DNA from: Bacteroidota bacterium
GTDB taxonomy: Bacteria > Bacteroidota > Bacteroidia > Cytophagales > Cyclobacteriaceae
Direction of reading: 5' to 3'
Assembly (NCBI GenBank): GCA_016866235.1
Contig: VGMW01000001.1
Location: 903,535 to 967,534, forward strand
DNA length: 64,000 nucleotides
Under the pieces are notes generated by a model. The model saw only the letters and a list, made by a program, of their open reading frames with translations, ran no database searches and had not been told where the DNA came from. Shown piece after piece: positions 9,733 through 18,637 of the stretch. Position numbers and translations under genes: made by a program. How positions within the stretch are numbered: the stretch's first letter is position 1; the number at the start of each line of letters is the position of its first letter.

Positions 9733-12189
9733 TCAGAACGGATAGCCGATACCAATATTGAAGATTACCGGTTCTCTATTGGTACCAAATGGCCGCACCA
9801 CCCGGACGTTGTCTAAAACAAACCGATCGCCTTTGGGTCGCGCGGGATCAAAAACCTTTACCCCCATATCCAGTCGCATGATGAGGAAGGTGAAATCGAA
9901 TCGTAAGCCTACACCGGTCCCTACGCCAAACTCACTTAGGAACCGGTTGAAACTGAATTTTGCCCGCGGATCAGTATTGCTCTGAAGGCTCCACACGTTG
10001 CCCGCGTCTACAAAGACAGCATAGTTTACAAACCCAAAAAGTTTTTGTCTCAGTTCAGCACTTGCTTCGAGCAGCAGATCGCCAGGTTTCTCAAAGCGAT
10101 AATCGAATAATCCGTTCGTTTCCGGATTAGCGCTCAACGATGGTGGTAATGCTCCTGGCCCTAATCTTCGAGGGCGCCAGGCACGTATGCTGTTGCTTCC
10201 TCCAATAAAAAAGTTTTTTTCATAGGGAAGGACTTTGTTTTCGCTGTAGGCATAACCAAAGCCACTGTTCACCCGAAAAGCCGCCAGAGTATGTTTGTTA
10301 ATTACGGAGGTCCTGCGTGCATCAACATTCAATCGTATGTACTGATAGGGCTGTAATCCCAAATTGGAAATAATGGAAGGGGAGATGATGTTGAGGGAAG
10401 TTCCGCCGCTCTCCAGGGTTGCTCTAAGGAAATAGGAGCTGGCTTCCGTATTTCCATAATCTTTTGGATTCCAGGTGACCGACAAGGACATGTTGCTGAC
10501 AAAGGCAGGTTTGAATGCATTGATTAACCGGTTGCCTTCTGCTTCGAGCTCTCGCAAGCGCTCACCAAAAAGGGCTGATGTGTCTGATCGGATAATGTTC
10601 AGGTTGGTGCCGGTGAGTGCGAATTGCAATCCATTGGGTTTATCCCAGTTCAGGGTGCTGGAGGCTGTGATAATGGAGCGGGTATATTCCGGTCTTGAGG
10701 TATAAGTGTATCCGGCGAGTAGTTTGGTTCTTGGATTGAACCTTGCCAGCCGGAGCGCTGTTGCACCAGAGATTGGAATCAGCAACTGGGGTAGGGTAAT
10801 CGTGCCGTTGATGTTGGCTTCTGTGCTCTGGTAAAAATCATTCTGCTGGGTTGCCGATGCAACGCCTTCAAAACCAAATCTTCCATTGAATTCAAGAATG
10901 TCCAATGCCCGAAAAAGATTTCTTCGTTTGAAATTCATGCTGTAGTACGGACCTGGAAATCCCTGTGTAACCGATACCCCTGTTTCATTAGACCATGAGT
11001 AGCGCTCCAGCGGACTGGCAAAAATGTTAGCAATGAACTGTCCATCGGACGTATCATAGTTGATGTTCACAAACTTGAACATATCGAGATTAGCCAACTG
11101 CCGCTGTGTGGTGAAGGTGTTGTCGCGGCTGTATAAGCTATCCTGTTGCATGAAAATCCTTTGGGTGAGTACCTTCTTATGATACTTTCGATTGAAGTAT
11201 TGGAATTTTACCCTCCGGTAGTAATAATCGTCACGGTCTCCTGGATAAAACTTTTCCATTCCAACATCTGGAATCATTTTGATGGTATCCAGTCGATACT
11301 GCTTAAGGGCTTGATCTGGGGCATCGATAATGATGCCCAGTAGAATTTTATTTTTTCTCCGGAAGGAAGTGTCTGCATCAAAATAGACCATCTGACGGCT
11401 AAAGTTGTAATAACCTTGATTTCGAAGCCAGACCTCTATGTTTTCCCTGGTTTTATTCAAGCGGTCCTGACTAAACCTGGAACCTCTTTGCAATCCATCC
11501 TCATTGATTTTATGGGAAATTATTTTCAATGCGTCTTCGGAGGGACAGCTGATAAAAATTGAATCAATTTGATAGGAGGGACCTGGCATAATACGGTAAG
11601 TCACCTCAGCCTTTTTATCAGTACCCCTTACCTCCGGATTCACGCTACCCTGAAAGTATCCGTGGCTAAAAAGATAGTCGGTCATTCTCGCCGCACTCTG
11701 TTTCATGTCCGTGTAATCAAATAGTGCCAATGGTTCTCCCCATCGCATGAAGTTGTTTCCATTTTCGATCCTGAGGTTTTGCTGATCGACCTTTCTGGAT
11801 TTCCTAAACTGTACATTAGCCTCTGACCTTCGTCGGGTGGTGTCTTGCAGCAGCCTGTCAAAACGCGCTTCAATTTTTTCCTTTTTACGGAGGTGTTTTT
11901 CCTTGTTGTAATATTTCTGACCGGTATAGTACATCCACACAAGGTGGCTGCCCATAAAACCCAGCAGCTTTCGATTTGGTTTTTTGGTGGTAAGATTTTT
12001 AAGCTCCTCCGTTGAAAGAGGCTCCGGGGCTATCACCGATTGTTTGGAGAGCATCCGTTCACCCTCGCCCAAATAGCGCGTGCTGCCGCAGGAAATCAGG
12101 ATCATTATCCCAGCCAGGCTGCAGAATTTCTTAATTTGCCTGCAGTAAATTCTTTTTATGATAGGCCGGGCAAAGTTCAAGTGGATCAA
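9733..12189 (-). CDS. BamA/TamA-like outer membrane lipoprotein (Omp85 family)
   Basis: About 818 residues. A basic N-terminus and hydrophobic core end in the lipobox LISC (Cys at residue 34 from the longest start), followed by STRYLGEGE, typical of the tamL-like lipoproteins of Bacteroidota. POTRA-like regions occupy about 100-380 and the C-terminal 400 residues form an Omp85 beta-barrel, including the conserved GGSNSIRAWRPRRLGPG motif and a final Phe. The role is insertion or export of proteins at the outer membrane, probably as a TamA-type rather than essential BamA copy. The start is a TTG (12189, or 12180); the first ATG is inside the signal and too late. The 5' end overlaps the divergent methyltransferase gene. 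Confidence 0.87.
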   Translation of the reverse strand: MIHLNFARPIIKRIYCRQIKKFCSLAGIMILISCGSTRYLGEGERMLSKQSVIAPEPLSTEELKNLTTKKPNRKLLGFMGSHLVWMYYTGQKYYNKEKHLRKKEKIEARFDRLLQDTTRRRSEANVQFRKSRKVDQQNLRIENGNNFMRWGEPLALFDYTDMKQSAARMTDYLFSHGYFQGSVNPEVRGTDKKAEVTYRIMPGPSYQIDSIFISCPSEDALKIISHKINEDGLQRGSRFSQDRLNKTRENIEVWLRNQGYYNFSRQMVYFDADTSFRRKNKILLGIIIDAPDQALKQYRLDTIKMIPDVGMEKFYPGDRDDYYYRRVKFQYFNRKYHKKVLTQRIFMQQDSLYSRDNTFTTQRQLANLDMFKFVNINYDTSDGQFIANIFASPLERYSWSNETGVSVTQGFPGPYYSMNFKRRNLFRALDILEFNGRFGFEGVASATQQNDFYQSTEANINGTITLPQLLIPISGATALRLARFNPRTKLLAGYTYTSRPEYTRSIITASSTLNWDKPNGLQFALTGTNLNIIRSDTSALFGERLRELEAEGNRLINAFKPAFVSNMSLSVTWNPKDYGNTEASSYFLRATLESGGTSLNIISPSIISNLGLQPYQYIRLNVDARRTSVINKHTLAAFRVNSGFGYAYSENKVLPYEKNFFIGGSNSIRAWRPRRLGPGALPPSLSANPETNGLFDYRFEKPGDLLLEASAELRQKLFGFVNYAVFVDAGNVWSLQSNTDPRAKFSFNRFLSEFGVGTGVGLRFDFTFLIMRLDMGVKVFDPARPKGDRFVLDNVRVVRPFGTNREPVIFNIGIGYPF

Positions 12190-12880
12190 ATCGCTGCAAT
12201 TAAAGAAATACCGCCAATCAGAGCAATGCTTCCTGGTTCAGGGAAGAAAGAGTGTAGAGGAGCTGCTGCGGTCAGATTTTAATGTGATGCACGTCCTTGC
12301 GGCCAAAGGAACGGTGCTCCCTGACCTTCAGACCAGGACTGAGATCGAATTGGTTTCTGAAAAGGATCTGGCAACCATAGGCTCTTTTCAATCCAACGAT
12401 TCTGTTCTTGCCGTTGCGCGTATGAAGGAGCCTGGACCGGTGGTTTTAGGAAAATCACCAGTACTGGTGCTCGACGACATTAGGGATCCAGGGAATTTAG
12501 GCACCATCATTCGTACAGCGGATTGGTTTGGATTCCAAAATATCATTGCCTCCCATTCGACTGTTGACTTTTACAATCCGAAAGTGATCGCTGCTACCAT
12601 GGGGAGTTTTTGCAGGGTTAATATCTTCTACACTGATTTGGCCCTGGCACTGGCATCTCAGGAGCTAAATATTTTTGGTGCCTTTTTGAATGGCAAGAAT
12701 CTCGATGAGGTGAATTTTGGAAAGAATCCAATTGTGGTGGTAGGCAATGAGTCAACCGGAATATCCGCTGAAGTTGAGCGCTTGATTAAAACGAGAGTAA
12801 CCATTCCTGGTAAAGGTCAGACGGAATCTCTTAATGCTGCTGTGGCTGCGGGCATACTGATGTATGCTGCACATCATTAG
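12158..12880 (+). CDS. TrmH/SpoU-family RNA 2'-O-methyltransferase
   Basis: A 240-residue protein. An N-terminal substrate-binding domain (KYRQSEQCFLVQGRKSVEELL) is followed by the SpoU knot: DDIRDPGNLGTIIRTADWFGF near residue 105, GNESTGIS near 200 and the cofactor-binding IPGKGQTESLNAAVAAGI near the C-terminus. These three motifs define the SPOUT class that methylates ribose in rRNA or tRNA using S-adenosylmethionine. The exact nucleotide cannot be told from the sequence. The ATG at 12158 fits the family's usual start, yet it lies inside the 5' end of the divergent Omp85 gene. The stop is 3 bp from the convergent rnz stop. Confidence 0.9.
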   Translation: MIGRAKFKWIKSLQLKKYRQSEQCFLVQGRKSVEELLRSDFNVMHVLAAKGTVLPDLQTRTEIELVSEKDLATIGSFQSNDSVLAVARMKEPGPVVLGKSPVLVLDDIRDPGNLGTIIRTADWFGFQNIIASHSTVDFYNPKVIAATMGSFCRVNIFYTDLALALASQELNIFGAFLNGKNLDEVNFGKNPIVVVGNESTGISAEVERLIKTRVTIPGKGQTESLNAAVAAGILMYAAHH

Positions 12881-12883
12881 TGT

Positions 12884-13801
12884 TCAATCGCCCACCGTAT
12901 AGACCTTATTCTCTTCGGCCAGTCTGGTGTTGGGGAAAATTTGCTGCGCTTCCCGCAGAAGGGACTCCGGGTCTTTGTAACGTGAGGAAAGATGACCGAT
13001 AAGCAGTTGTTTGGTGCCTGACAACTTAGCCATTTGCGCTGCCTGGGAGGTGGTTGAGTGCCAGGTTTCCTTTGCCTTTTCAATATCCTCATCAGCAAAA
13101 GTTGCTTCATGATACAGTAGCGAACCGTTTGAAATTTTTGAGGCCAGCGTTGGATCAAATGCAGTATCGCTACAAAAGGCATACGATCGAAGTGGGTCTG
13201 GTGAATGGGTAAGATCCTCCACTGCATATTTCGTGGTCCCGTCTGCATTCAACACATCCTGTCCTGCTTTAAGCATGCCAATATGCTCTATCGAAATATC
13301 TTTGGGTAGTCTGTCCTTGATCAATTTTAGCGGTCCTTGCTTCTCTGTAAACAGGAATCCAACGCATGGAATCCTGTGTTGCATGGGTAGGATTTCCACC
13401 AAAAGGTGTTTGTTCTCAAAAATGACCGTTCCCAGATCTTCTGGTAATGGATGAAAAATTAGGGGGTAACAAAGTGCTGAACCTGCGTGTTTAAGATGGA
13501 GTGTGATGATTTCAGCGAGTCCGCGGTGTGCGTGTAAGTGCAGTTCGGTTTTTCTTCGGTGCAGGTGCATCGTGAACAGCAATCCCATCAGACCCAGGTA
13601 GTGGTCGCCGTGTAAATGGCTGATAAAGATGCGTTCAATTTTATGATGGGCTATGCCATTTTTAGTTAGCCTGGTTTGAATGCCTTCCGATGCATCAATT
13701 AAATAATGGTGGGTGCCATAGCGGAGGCACTGCGCTGTGGGATTGGTGTCAATACCCGGTAATGCGCCTCCTGAACCGAGGATGGTCAGGACAAATTCCA
13801 T
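12884..13801 (-). CDS. rnz: Ribonuclease Z
   Basis: A 305-residue metallo-beta-lactamase-fold nuclease that trims the 3' trailer of tRNA precursors. The signature HLHGDH (residues 63-68 or so) supplies the zinc ligands, with LGSGGALP at the N-terminus, a SDTAFDP motif and a final GHLSSRY histidine motif. The length matches the short bacterial RNase Z. It is relevant that the tRNA-Pro gene in this window lacks an encoded CCA, the tRNA class for which RNase Z is needed in other bacteria. It is last in the minus-strand run, 12 bp after the STAS gene. Confidence 0.94.
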   Translation of the reverse strand: MEFVLTILGSGGALPGIDTNPTAQCLRYGTHHYLIDASEGIQTRLTKNGIAHHKIERIFISHLHGDHYLGLMGLLFTMHLHRRKTELHLHAHRGLAEIITLHLKHAGSALCYPLIFHPLPEDLGTVIFENKHLLVEILPMQHRIPCVGFLFTEKQGPLKLIKDRLPKDISIEHIGMLKAGQDVLNADGTTKYAVEDLTHSPDPLRSYAFCSDTAFDPTLASKISNGSLLYHEATFADEDIEKAKETWHSTTSQAAQMAKLSGTKQLLIGHLSSRYKDPESLLREAQQIFPNTRLAEENKVYTVGD

Positions 13802-13813
13802 ACAGGTACAGAT

Positions 13814-14188
13814 TTATTCTTCGCTGCGAAGGCCGTTTTCGATCTCGTTAAGGAAGACGGCATCAACGGCTTCTTCCAGTGTATTGAGAATGGTGAGCAC
13901 GCTGTCGAGTTGAGATATTTTGACCAGTTTATTGGCGTGGTCAGACAATTTGATCAGAATAAAGATGCCGCCGTCCTCTTGTAAAATTCGGTTGCCTACG
14001 AGCAGTGCACTTAAACCTGATGAATCGGTGTATTTAACTTCTTCCAGGTCAAGGATGATGTTGTGAATACCCTCTGCGTGTAAGGTGAGCAGTTCAGACT
14101 TGAGTGAAGGTGCCACGGTTGAATCCAGTTTGGATTCATGGAGCTTCATAACACAGTATTTTTCACTCTTATCGATGGTGTATTTCAT
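13814..14188 (-). CDS. STAS-domain protein (anti-sigma factor antagonist-like)
   Basis: About 124 residues from the ATG at 14188. A longer frame opens at 14245, but its extra residues lack STAS similarity and would overlap purC. The protein is a single STAS domain; the segment VKYTDSSGLSALLVGN contains the D-S-S-G site where SpoIIAA-type antagonists are phosphorylated on Ser. In that family, dephosphorylated protein binds a partner kinase or anti-sigma factor. No such kinase is adjacent, so its partner is unknown. It lies 32 bp from purC upstream and 12 bp from rnz downstream. Confidence 0.85.
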   Translation of the reverse strand: MKYTIDKSEKYCVMKLHESKLDSTVAPSLKSELLTLHAEGIHNIILDLEEVKYTDSSGLSALLVGNRILQEDGGIFILIKLSDHANKLVKISQLDSVLTILNTLEEAVDAVFLNEIENGLRSEE

Positions 14189-14220
14189 AATGGTGGCGTC
14201 TGAGGATGTAAAATTAGCAA

Positions 14221-15168
14221 TTATAGTTGCGCGGAGCTGAGCCATTGCTCAATGTTTTTCCTAATCCTGTCTTCTATGGATTCCTTGGGCATTGTTTCCA
14301 GTGGTTGACCGGCTACGACTTCATAGAGCTCACGGTAACGGGCTGAAATTCCCTCCACAACCTGGTCGGTCATTTCAGGCACCTGTTGTCCGTCCTTGCC
14401 CTGAAAACCATTTTCAATGAGCCATTGTCTTACAAACTCTTTTGAAAGTTGTTTTTGAGGCTCACCTTTTTGTTGCCTTTGTTCATATCCGTCGAGGTAA
14501 AAATAACGTGAGGAGTCGGGTGTGTGGACTTCATCGATAAGCAGAATTGTTTTATCTCTTTTCCCAAATTCATATTTAGTATCCACCAGGATCAGACCTC
14601 TTGCGGCCGCCAATTCAGTTCCTCGTTGAAAGAGTTTCAAGGCATAAGTCTCCAGCCTGGTATACTCTTCCTCAGATACCAGTTGCCGCCTGATGATTTC
14701 TTCTCTGGATATGTCTTCATCATGTCCAACCTTTGCTTTGGTGGTAGGTGTAATGATTGGATTCGGAAGTTTGTCGTTTTCCCTTAGTCCCTCCGGAAGT
14801 TGCACCCCGCAGAGCAAACGTTTTCCACTTTTATACTCGCGCCACGCGTGACCGGCCAGATAGCCACGAACCACCATTTCAACAGGGTAGGTTTCGCATC
14901 GGATACCAACCGTTACATTCGGATCGGGCATGGCTTGCACCCAATTGGGAACGTCGCCAGCGGTGGCTTTCAAATGAAGCGCTGCAATTTGGTTTAGCAC
15001 GCGGCCCTTGTCCGGTATCGCCCTAGGCAACACCACATCAAAGGCAGAAATTCTGTCCGTCGCCACCATAACCATGGTGTCTCCGAAGTAATACACATCA
15101 CGGACCTTCCCCCGGTAAAAGCCAGTTTGTCCCTTGAATTGAAAATTGGTTTCTTTTATGGCCTGCAT
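14221..15168 (-). CDS. purC: Phosphoribosylaminoimidazole-succinocarboxamide synthase
   Basis: A 315-residue enzyme joining CAIR and aspartate with ATP to give SAICAR in purine synthesis. The N-terminus has [11 protein letters not shown] and the SAICAR synthetase signatures [13 protein letters not shown] and VDTKYEFG, plus [15 protein letters not shown] late in the protein. The length is that of the longer (about 300-residue) PurC type found in Bacteroidota and eukaryotes. Start ATG at 15168. It is not linked to other pur genes here. Confidence 0.95.
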   Translation of the reverse strand: MQAIKETNFQFKGQTGFYRGKVRDVYYFGDTMVMVATDRISAFDVVLPRAIPDKGRVLNQIAALHLKATAGDVPNWVQAMPDPNVTVGIRCETYPVEMVVRGYLAGHAWREYKSGKRLLCGVQLPEGLRENDKLPNPIITPTTKAKVGHDEDISREEIIRRQLVSEEEYTRLETYALKLFQRGTELAAARGLILVDTKYEFGKRDKTILLIDEVHTPDSSRYFYLDGYEQRQQKGEPQKQLSKEFVRQWLIENGFQGKDGQQVPEMTDQVVEGISARYRELYEVVAGQPLETMPKESIEDRIRKNIEQWLSSAQL

Positions 15169-15233
15169 TTGAAAATTTGGTCCAAAATAAGCCAGCGGAC
15201 ACCATAAATTGGCGTGCGGGAGGAAAAATTTAC

Positions 15234-16565
15234 TTATGGCTTGTCAGGCTGCTGAACGGGTAATCCGCCCCGGTATAAAATGGTTTTAAGCAGATTCCCA
15301 TTTTCATCAAATTCCTTCCATTCCTTATGTTTTCGGTTCGCGAGGTATTCACCTTGTTCGCTGATTTTACCGTTGGGATGGTAAGCTAGGAATAGCCCAT
15401 GCATCCTGCTGCCCCGGTAATCGCATTCCCATTCGACTTTTCCATCCTGATAAAAATGCCTGACCTTCCCAGTCATTAAATTCATTGCCCACGTTTCTTC
15501 TGAGGCCAGTTTTCCACTTGAATAAAAAGTTGATCTCAATCCATTAAGCTTGCCAAGCTGATACAATTCTTCGATGGAGGGTGTTTTGCCATCGGCATGG
15601 TAGTAAACAGATTTGCCATGGAGTTTTCCATCCCTGAAATTCCGTTCGGAAATTTTAAGTCCGTCTTCTGTAAACTGAATTTCGTTTAAATCAGTGCCCG
15701 AGGCAGAAACATTTTCCCGCATCCTTACTTTTCCATTGGGGTGGTAGCTGATGTTGTTTCCAATCTTTAATCCATTCTTAAAATTGAATTCATGCCGGAT
15801 GGTTCCATTCGGAAAGTAGCCTGTATTTTTTCCATGCAGTCTTCCGTTCATGAATCCACCGGCCAGCATGAGGTGTCCAAGTGAATCATAGTACCTGAAA
15901 TCTCCGCTGGTTTTTTCAGGATGCATCACCGACTCTGTCGAAAGTTGTTTGTTGCGGTAATACGTTCTAAGGAATCCCGTATTTATTCCATCGACATACA
16001 GGGCTTCAGAATAAAGATTGCCATCGGGATAGTAAATTTTTGCAACGCCATTTGGTTTTTTGTTTTTATACGGTATCTCCGATTGCAAGGCGCCACCCGG
16101 GAAATATTCACGAATCACGCCATCGGGCTTGCCTTTAGAAAATACGGTTTCACGTCGCAATCTTCCATCTTCAAAATATGTCTTTGCGCTGTCGGTTAGT
16201 TGATTGTTTGCGTACAGTGCTCTTTGCTTTATGCGACCTTGCTGATCAAAAACCTCCACCGGGCCTTCCCGTTTTCCATCTTTGTATTGCAGCCTTCTCA
16301 GTAATGTTCCATTTTCTGCATACTCTAAAAAAGTACCGGATCGGACTCCGTTGGTGAAGTAACCTTCTATCTCCAGCTGACCGTTTTCATAGTATCTGCG
16401 GTAGCGTCCGTTGAGCGTTTCAAAATCGGACGGTAAAACGGTATACTCTTCTTTTATTTTTGACCGGGCTGCATCGAACCATGTCCGAGTTACGCGTTGG
16501 GCCTTTAGGTGCCCTATGCTCAGGATGAGCAGTGCAATCGACAGCAGGATGGTTTTTGTACGCAC
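15234..16565 (-). CDS. Exported MORN/YwqK-type repeat protein
   Basis: About 443 residues. After a Sec signal ending near HLKAQ, the rest is built from about 15 repeats of roughly 23 residues with the core Y-x-N/D-G-x-L-x-x-E and G-K-x-x-G turn ([37 protein letters not shown]). These match the MORN_2/YwqK pattern, often labelled toxin-antitoxin antitoxin by automatic tools; nothing here supports that. The function is unknown; a surface or periplasmic repeat scaffold is the safest reading. The longest frame starts with TTG at 16592, but the GTG at 16565 gives a better signal peptide ([13 protein letters not shown]) and is preferred. It follows the thiolase gene closely. Confidence 0.8.
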   Translation of the reverse strand: MRTKTILLSIALLILSIGHLKAQRVTRTWFDAARSKIKEEYTVLPSDFETLNGRYRRYYENGQLEIEGYFTNGVRSGTFLEYAENGTLLRRLQYKDGKREGPVEVFDQQGRIKQRALYANNQLTDSAKTYFEDGRLRRETVFSKGKPDGVIREYFPGGALQSEIPYKNKKPNGVAKIYYPDGNLYSEALYVDGINTGFLRTYYRNKQLSTESVMHPEKTSGDFRYYDSLGHLMLAGGFMNGRLHGKNTGYFPNGTIRHEFNFKNGLKIGNNISYHPNGKVRMRENVSASGTDLNEIQFTEDGLKISERNFRDGKLHGKSVYYHADGKTPSIEELYQLGKLNGLRSTFYSSGKLASEETWAMNLMTGKVRHFYQDGKVEWECDYRGSRMHGLFLAYHPNGKISEQGEYLANRKHKEWKEFDENGNLLKTILYRGGLPVQQPDKP

Positions 16566-16607
16566 GGGAGACAAACGTAAACGCACCCTCAAATCGTATT
16601 GGAAAAT

Positions 16608-17786
16608 TTATAATCGTTCAACAACCAAAGCTGATGCGCCTCCGCCACCATTACAAATAGCGGCCAAACCCGTTTTAGCCTGTTGTTGCCTGAGGACGTG
16701 AACGAGGGTTACCAAAATTCTGGCACCGGATGCACCCAGAGGGTGGCCCAAAGCCACTGCTCCGCCGTTTATATTCACCCTGGAAGGATCCAGTTTGAGG
16801 AGTTTCATGTTGGCCAGCGCGACGGCGGAAAATGCTTCGTTGATTTCAAAGTAATCTACCTTATCCTGAGCGATGCCAGCATGCTCAAGTGCTTTTGGGA
16901 TGGCCAACGCTGGTGCGGTGGTGAAATGCATGGGATCCCTCGCAGCATCTGCATAACCAGTAATCTTTGCCAGTGGTTTAAGATTATTTTTTTGAACGTA
17001 GTGCTCACTGGCCAGCACCAGCGCTGCGGCTCCATCATTTATGGTGGAAGCATTGGCTGCCGTAACAGTACCATCTTTGGTAAATACCGGTTTCAGGGAG
17101 GGGATCTTATCGAAGTTTACATTTTTGTACTCTTCGTCTTCGGTGATTTTAATGACATCACCCTTTTTACCGGTTAATTCTACCGTGATGGTCTCCTCGC
17201 TGAATTTACCATGTTGCCATGCATCAGCTGCTCTGCGATAAGACATGATGGCATAATCATCCTGGTCCTTTCTGGTGATCCCTAGTTCAGCCGCCGTTTG
17301 GTCGGCGCATACGCCCATTGCACAACCGGCATAAGCATCGGTCAGCGCGTCGGTGGTAAGTCCGTCCAGCAACTCACCGTTTCCATATCGATAGCCATAC
17401 CTTGCCTTGGTTAAATAGTAGGGGATGGCCGACATGTTTTCCATGCCTCCGGCGACCACCAGGTGCGAATCTCCACATCGTATCGATTGCGCTCCCAGCA
17501 TCACTGCCTTAAGACCGGAGGCACAAACTTTATTAACCAGTGTGCAAGGAACCTGGTCGCTCAGTCCGGCACCAAGGGCTACCTGGGTTGCTGGTGCCTG
17601 ACCAAGTCCGGCAGAAATAACGTTTCCAAAATATAATTCATTCACGTCCGAAAGGTTGGCGCCTGACTTTTTCAAGGCTTCCTTTACGGCTGCAGCGCCT
17701 AAGGTGGTGGCTTTGATTCCGGAGAGTGCACCTCCGAAACTTCCAAGTGGTGTTCGGACGGCCGAAAGAATGTATACATGTTCCAT
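16608..17786 (-). CDS. Acetyl-CoA C-acetyltransferase (thiolase II)
   Basis: A 392-residue cytosolic thiolase that condenses or cleaves acetoacetyl-CoA. The nucleophile Cys88 sits in NKVCASGLKAV, His348 in GGAVALGHPLGASG, and the proton-donor Cys378 in CNGGGGASALV, so all catalytic residues are present. The length is normal. It lies 11 bp after batC, and the MORN protein follows it; no other fatty-acid or ketone-body genes are adjacent, so a biosynthetic or degradative role cannot be chosen. Confidence 0.93.
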   Translation of the reverse strand: MEHVYILSAVRTPLGSFGGALSGIKATTLGAAAVKEALKKSGANLSDVNELYFGNVISAGLGQAPATQVALGAGLSDQVPCTLVNKVCASGLKAVMLGAQSIRCGDSHLVVAGGMENMSAIPYYLTKARYGYRYGNGELLDGLTTDALTDAYAGCAMGVCADQTAAELGITRKDQDDYAIMSYRRAADAWQHGKFSEETITVELTGKKGDVIKITEDEEYKNVNFDKIPSLKPVFTKDGTVTAANASTINDGAAALVLASEHYVQKNNLKPLAKITGYADAARDPMHFTTAPALAIPKALEHAGIAQDKVDYFEINEAFSAVALANMKLLKLDPSRVNINGGAVALGHPLGASGARILVTLVHVLRQQQAKTGLAAICNGGGGASALVVERL

Positions 17787-17797
17787 AACAAGTGGTC

Positions 17798-18637
17798 TTA
17801 CCAGTCGGGTTTGGATTTATCCTTTGGCTTGGTTGCCTTTCTTCTGTTTTGTTGCAAATACTGAACCTCATTGCTTTTCATCGCTTCGAGGATCATTTTA
17901 GCCTTCTCTTCAGAAACCTTCATTTGCTTCATTTTATCAGGATCAAACTTAGGTTTCTCTTCTTTTTTGTCTTGATTTTCTTTTTGTTCCTGCTGTTCCT
18001 TTTTCTCTTTTTCCTTCTGATCCTGATCTTTTTTCTCGCTGTCCTTCTTCTCGTTTTCTTTTTTCTCCTGATCCTTTTTATTCTGATCCTTATTCTGGTT
18101 TTGATTTTGATTTTTCTTCTGTTGTTGATCTTTCTTATCCTGGTTTTGCTGATCCTGTTGATCGTCTTTTTTCTGATCGTTTTGTTTGTTTTCCTGCTTC
18201 TTCTTTTCCTCTTCAAGTTTCTTCTTCACCATTTCATAATTGTATCTGGCTTCCTCGTTGGCTGGATCTGTTTTAAGGGCTTGTTTGAAGAATTCCAAAG
18301 CTTGTTCCAATCGACCTTGCCGGGTTTCCATAACACCCAGTTGCTGATATGCTCTTCCTCGGTAGGTGGGGTTTCCGCTTGCAGTTAACCTGCGATAGGC
18401 ATCAGATGCACCAATGGTGTCGTTTAGGTTGAAGCGTGAACTGGCCAGGTTTAATAAGACTTCATCTTCCTGTACGTTAAGTGAGTCCATCAGATAACGG
18501 TACTTAGAGGAGGCGGTTTCATAGTCACCGTTTTCAAATGCCTTTTTTGCCTCCTTTTTGATTGCATTGATTTTACTGATCTTACCAATATCGATCGGTA
18601 AAAAAAGGAAGACGGTGATGGCAAACAATCTGATCAT
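17798..18637 (-). CDS. batC: BatC-like TPR protein with Lys/Gln/Asn-rich tail
   Basis: A 279-residue exported or membrane-tethered protein. After a signal or anchor (MIRLFAITVFLFLP), residues 25-145 contain about three TPR units, and residues 150-250 are a low-complexity run dominated by K, Q, N, D and E. The end becomes ordinary again near PKFDPDKMKQ. This layout is that of BatC in the Bacteroidota aerotolerance cluster, normally found after batB, exactly as here (4-bp overlap, ATGA). The molecular role is unproven; the Bat proteins are thought to act together at the cell envelope. The tail makes the opposite strand look like a hydrophobic frame, which is not a gene. Confidence 0.82.
   Translation of the reverse strand: MIRLFAITVFLFLPIDIGKISKINAIKKEAKKAFENGDYETASSKYRYLMDSLNVQEDEVLLNLASSRFNLNDTIGASDAYRRLTASGNPTYRGRAYQQLGVMETRQGRLEQALEFFKQALKTDPANEEARYNYEMVKKKLEEEKKKQENKQNDQKKDDQQDQQNQDKKDQQQKKNQNQNQNKDQNKKDQEKKENEKKDSEKKDQDQKEKEKKEQQEQKENQDKKEEKPKFDPDKMKQMKVSEEKAKMILEAMKSNEVQYLQQNRRKATKPKDKSKPDW

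Noticed and set aside
15234..16565. Antitoxin label for the MORN/YwqK-type protein
   Set aside because: Automatic tools often call this repeat type a toxin-antitoxin component, but the protein is exported, long and repeat-only, with no toxin gene beside it.
17792..18388. 198-codon plus-strand frame of almost pure Leu, Ile, Phe and Val
   Set aside because: It is the mirror of the Lys/Gln/Asn-rich tail of the BatC-like gene on the other strand, has no charged loops or normal composition, and is explained by strand base bias.
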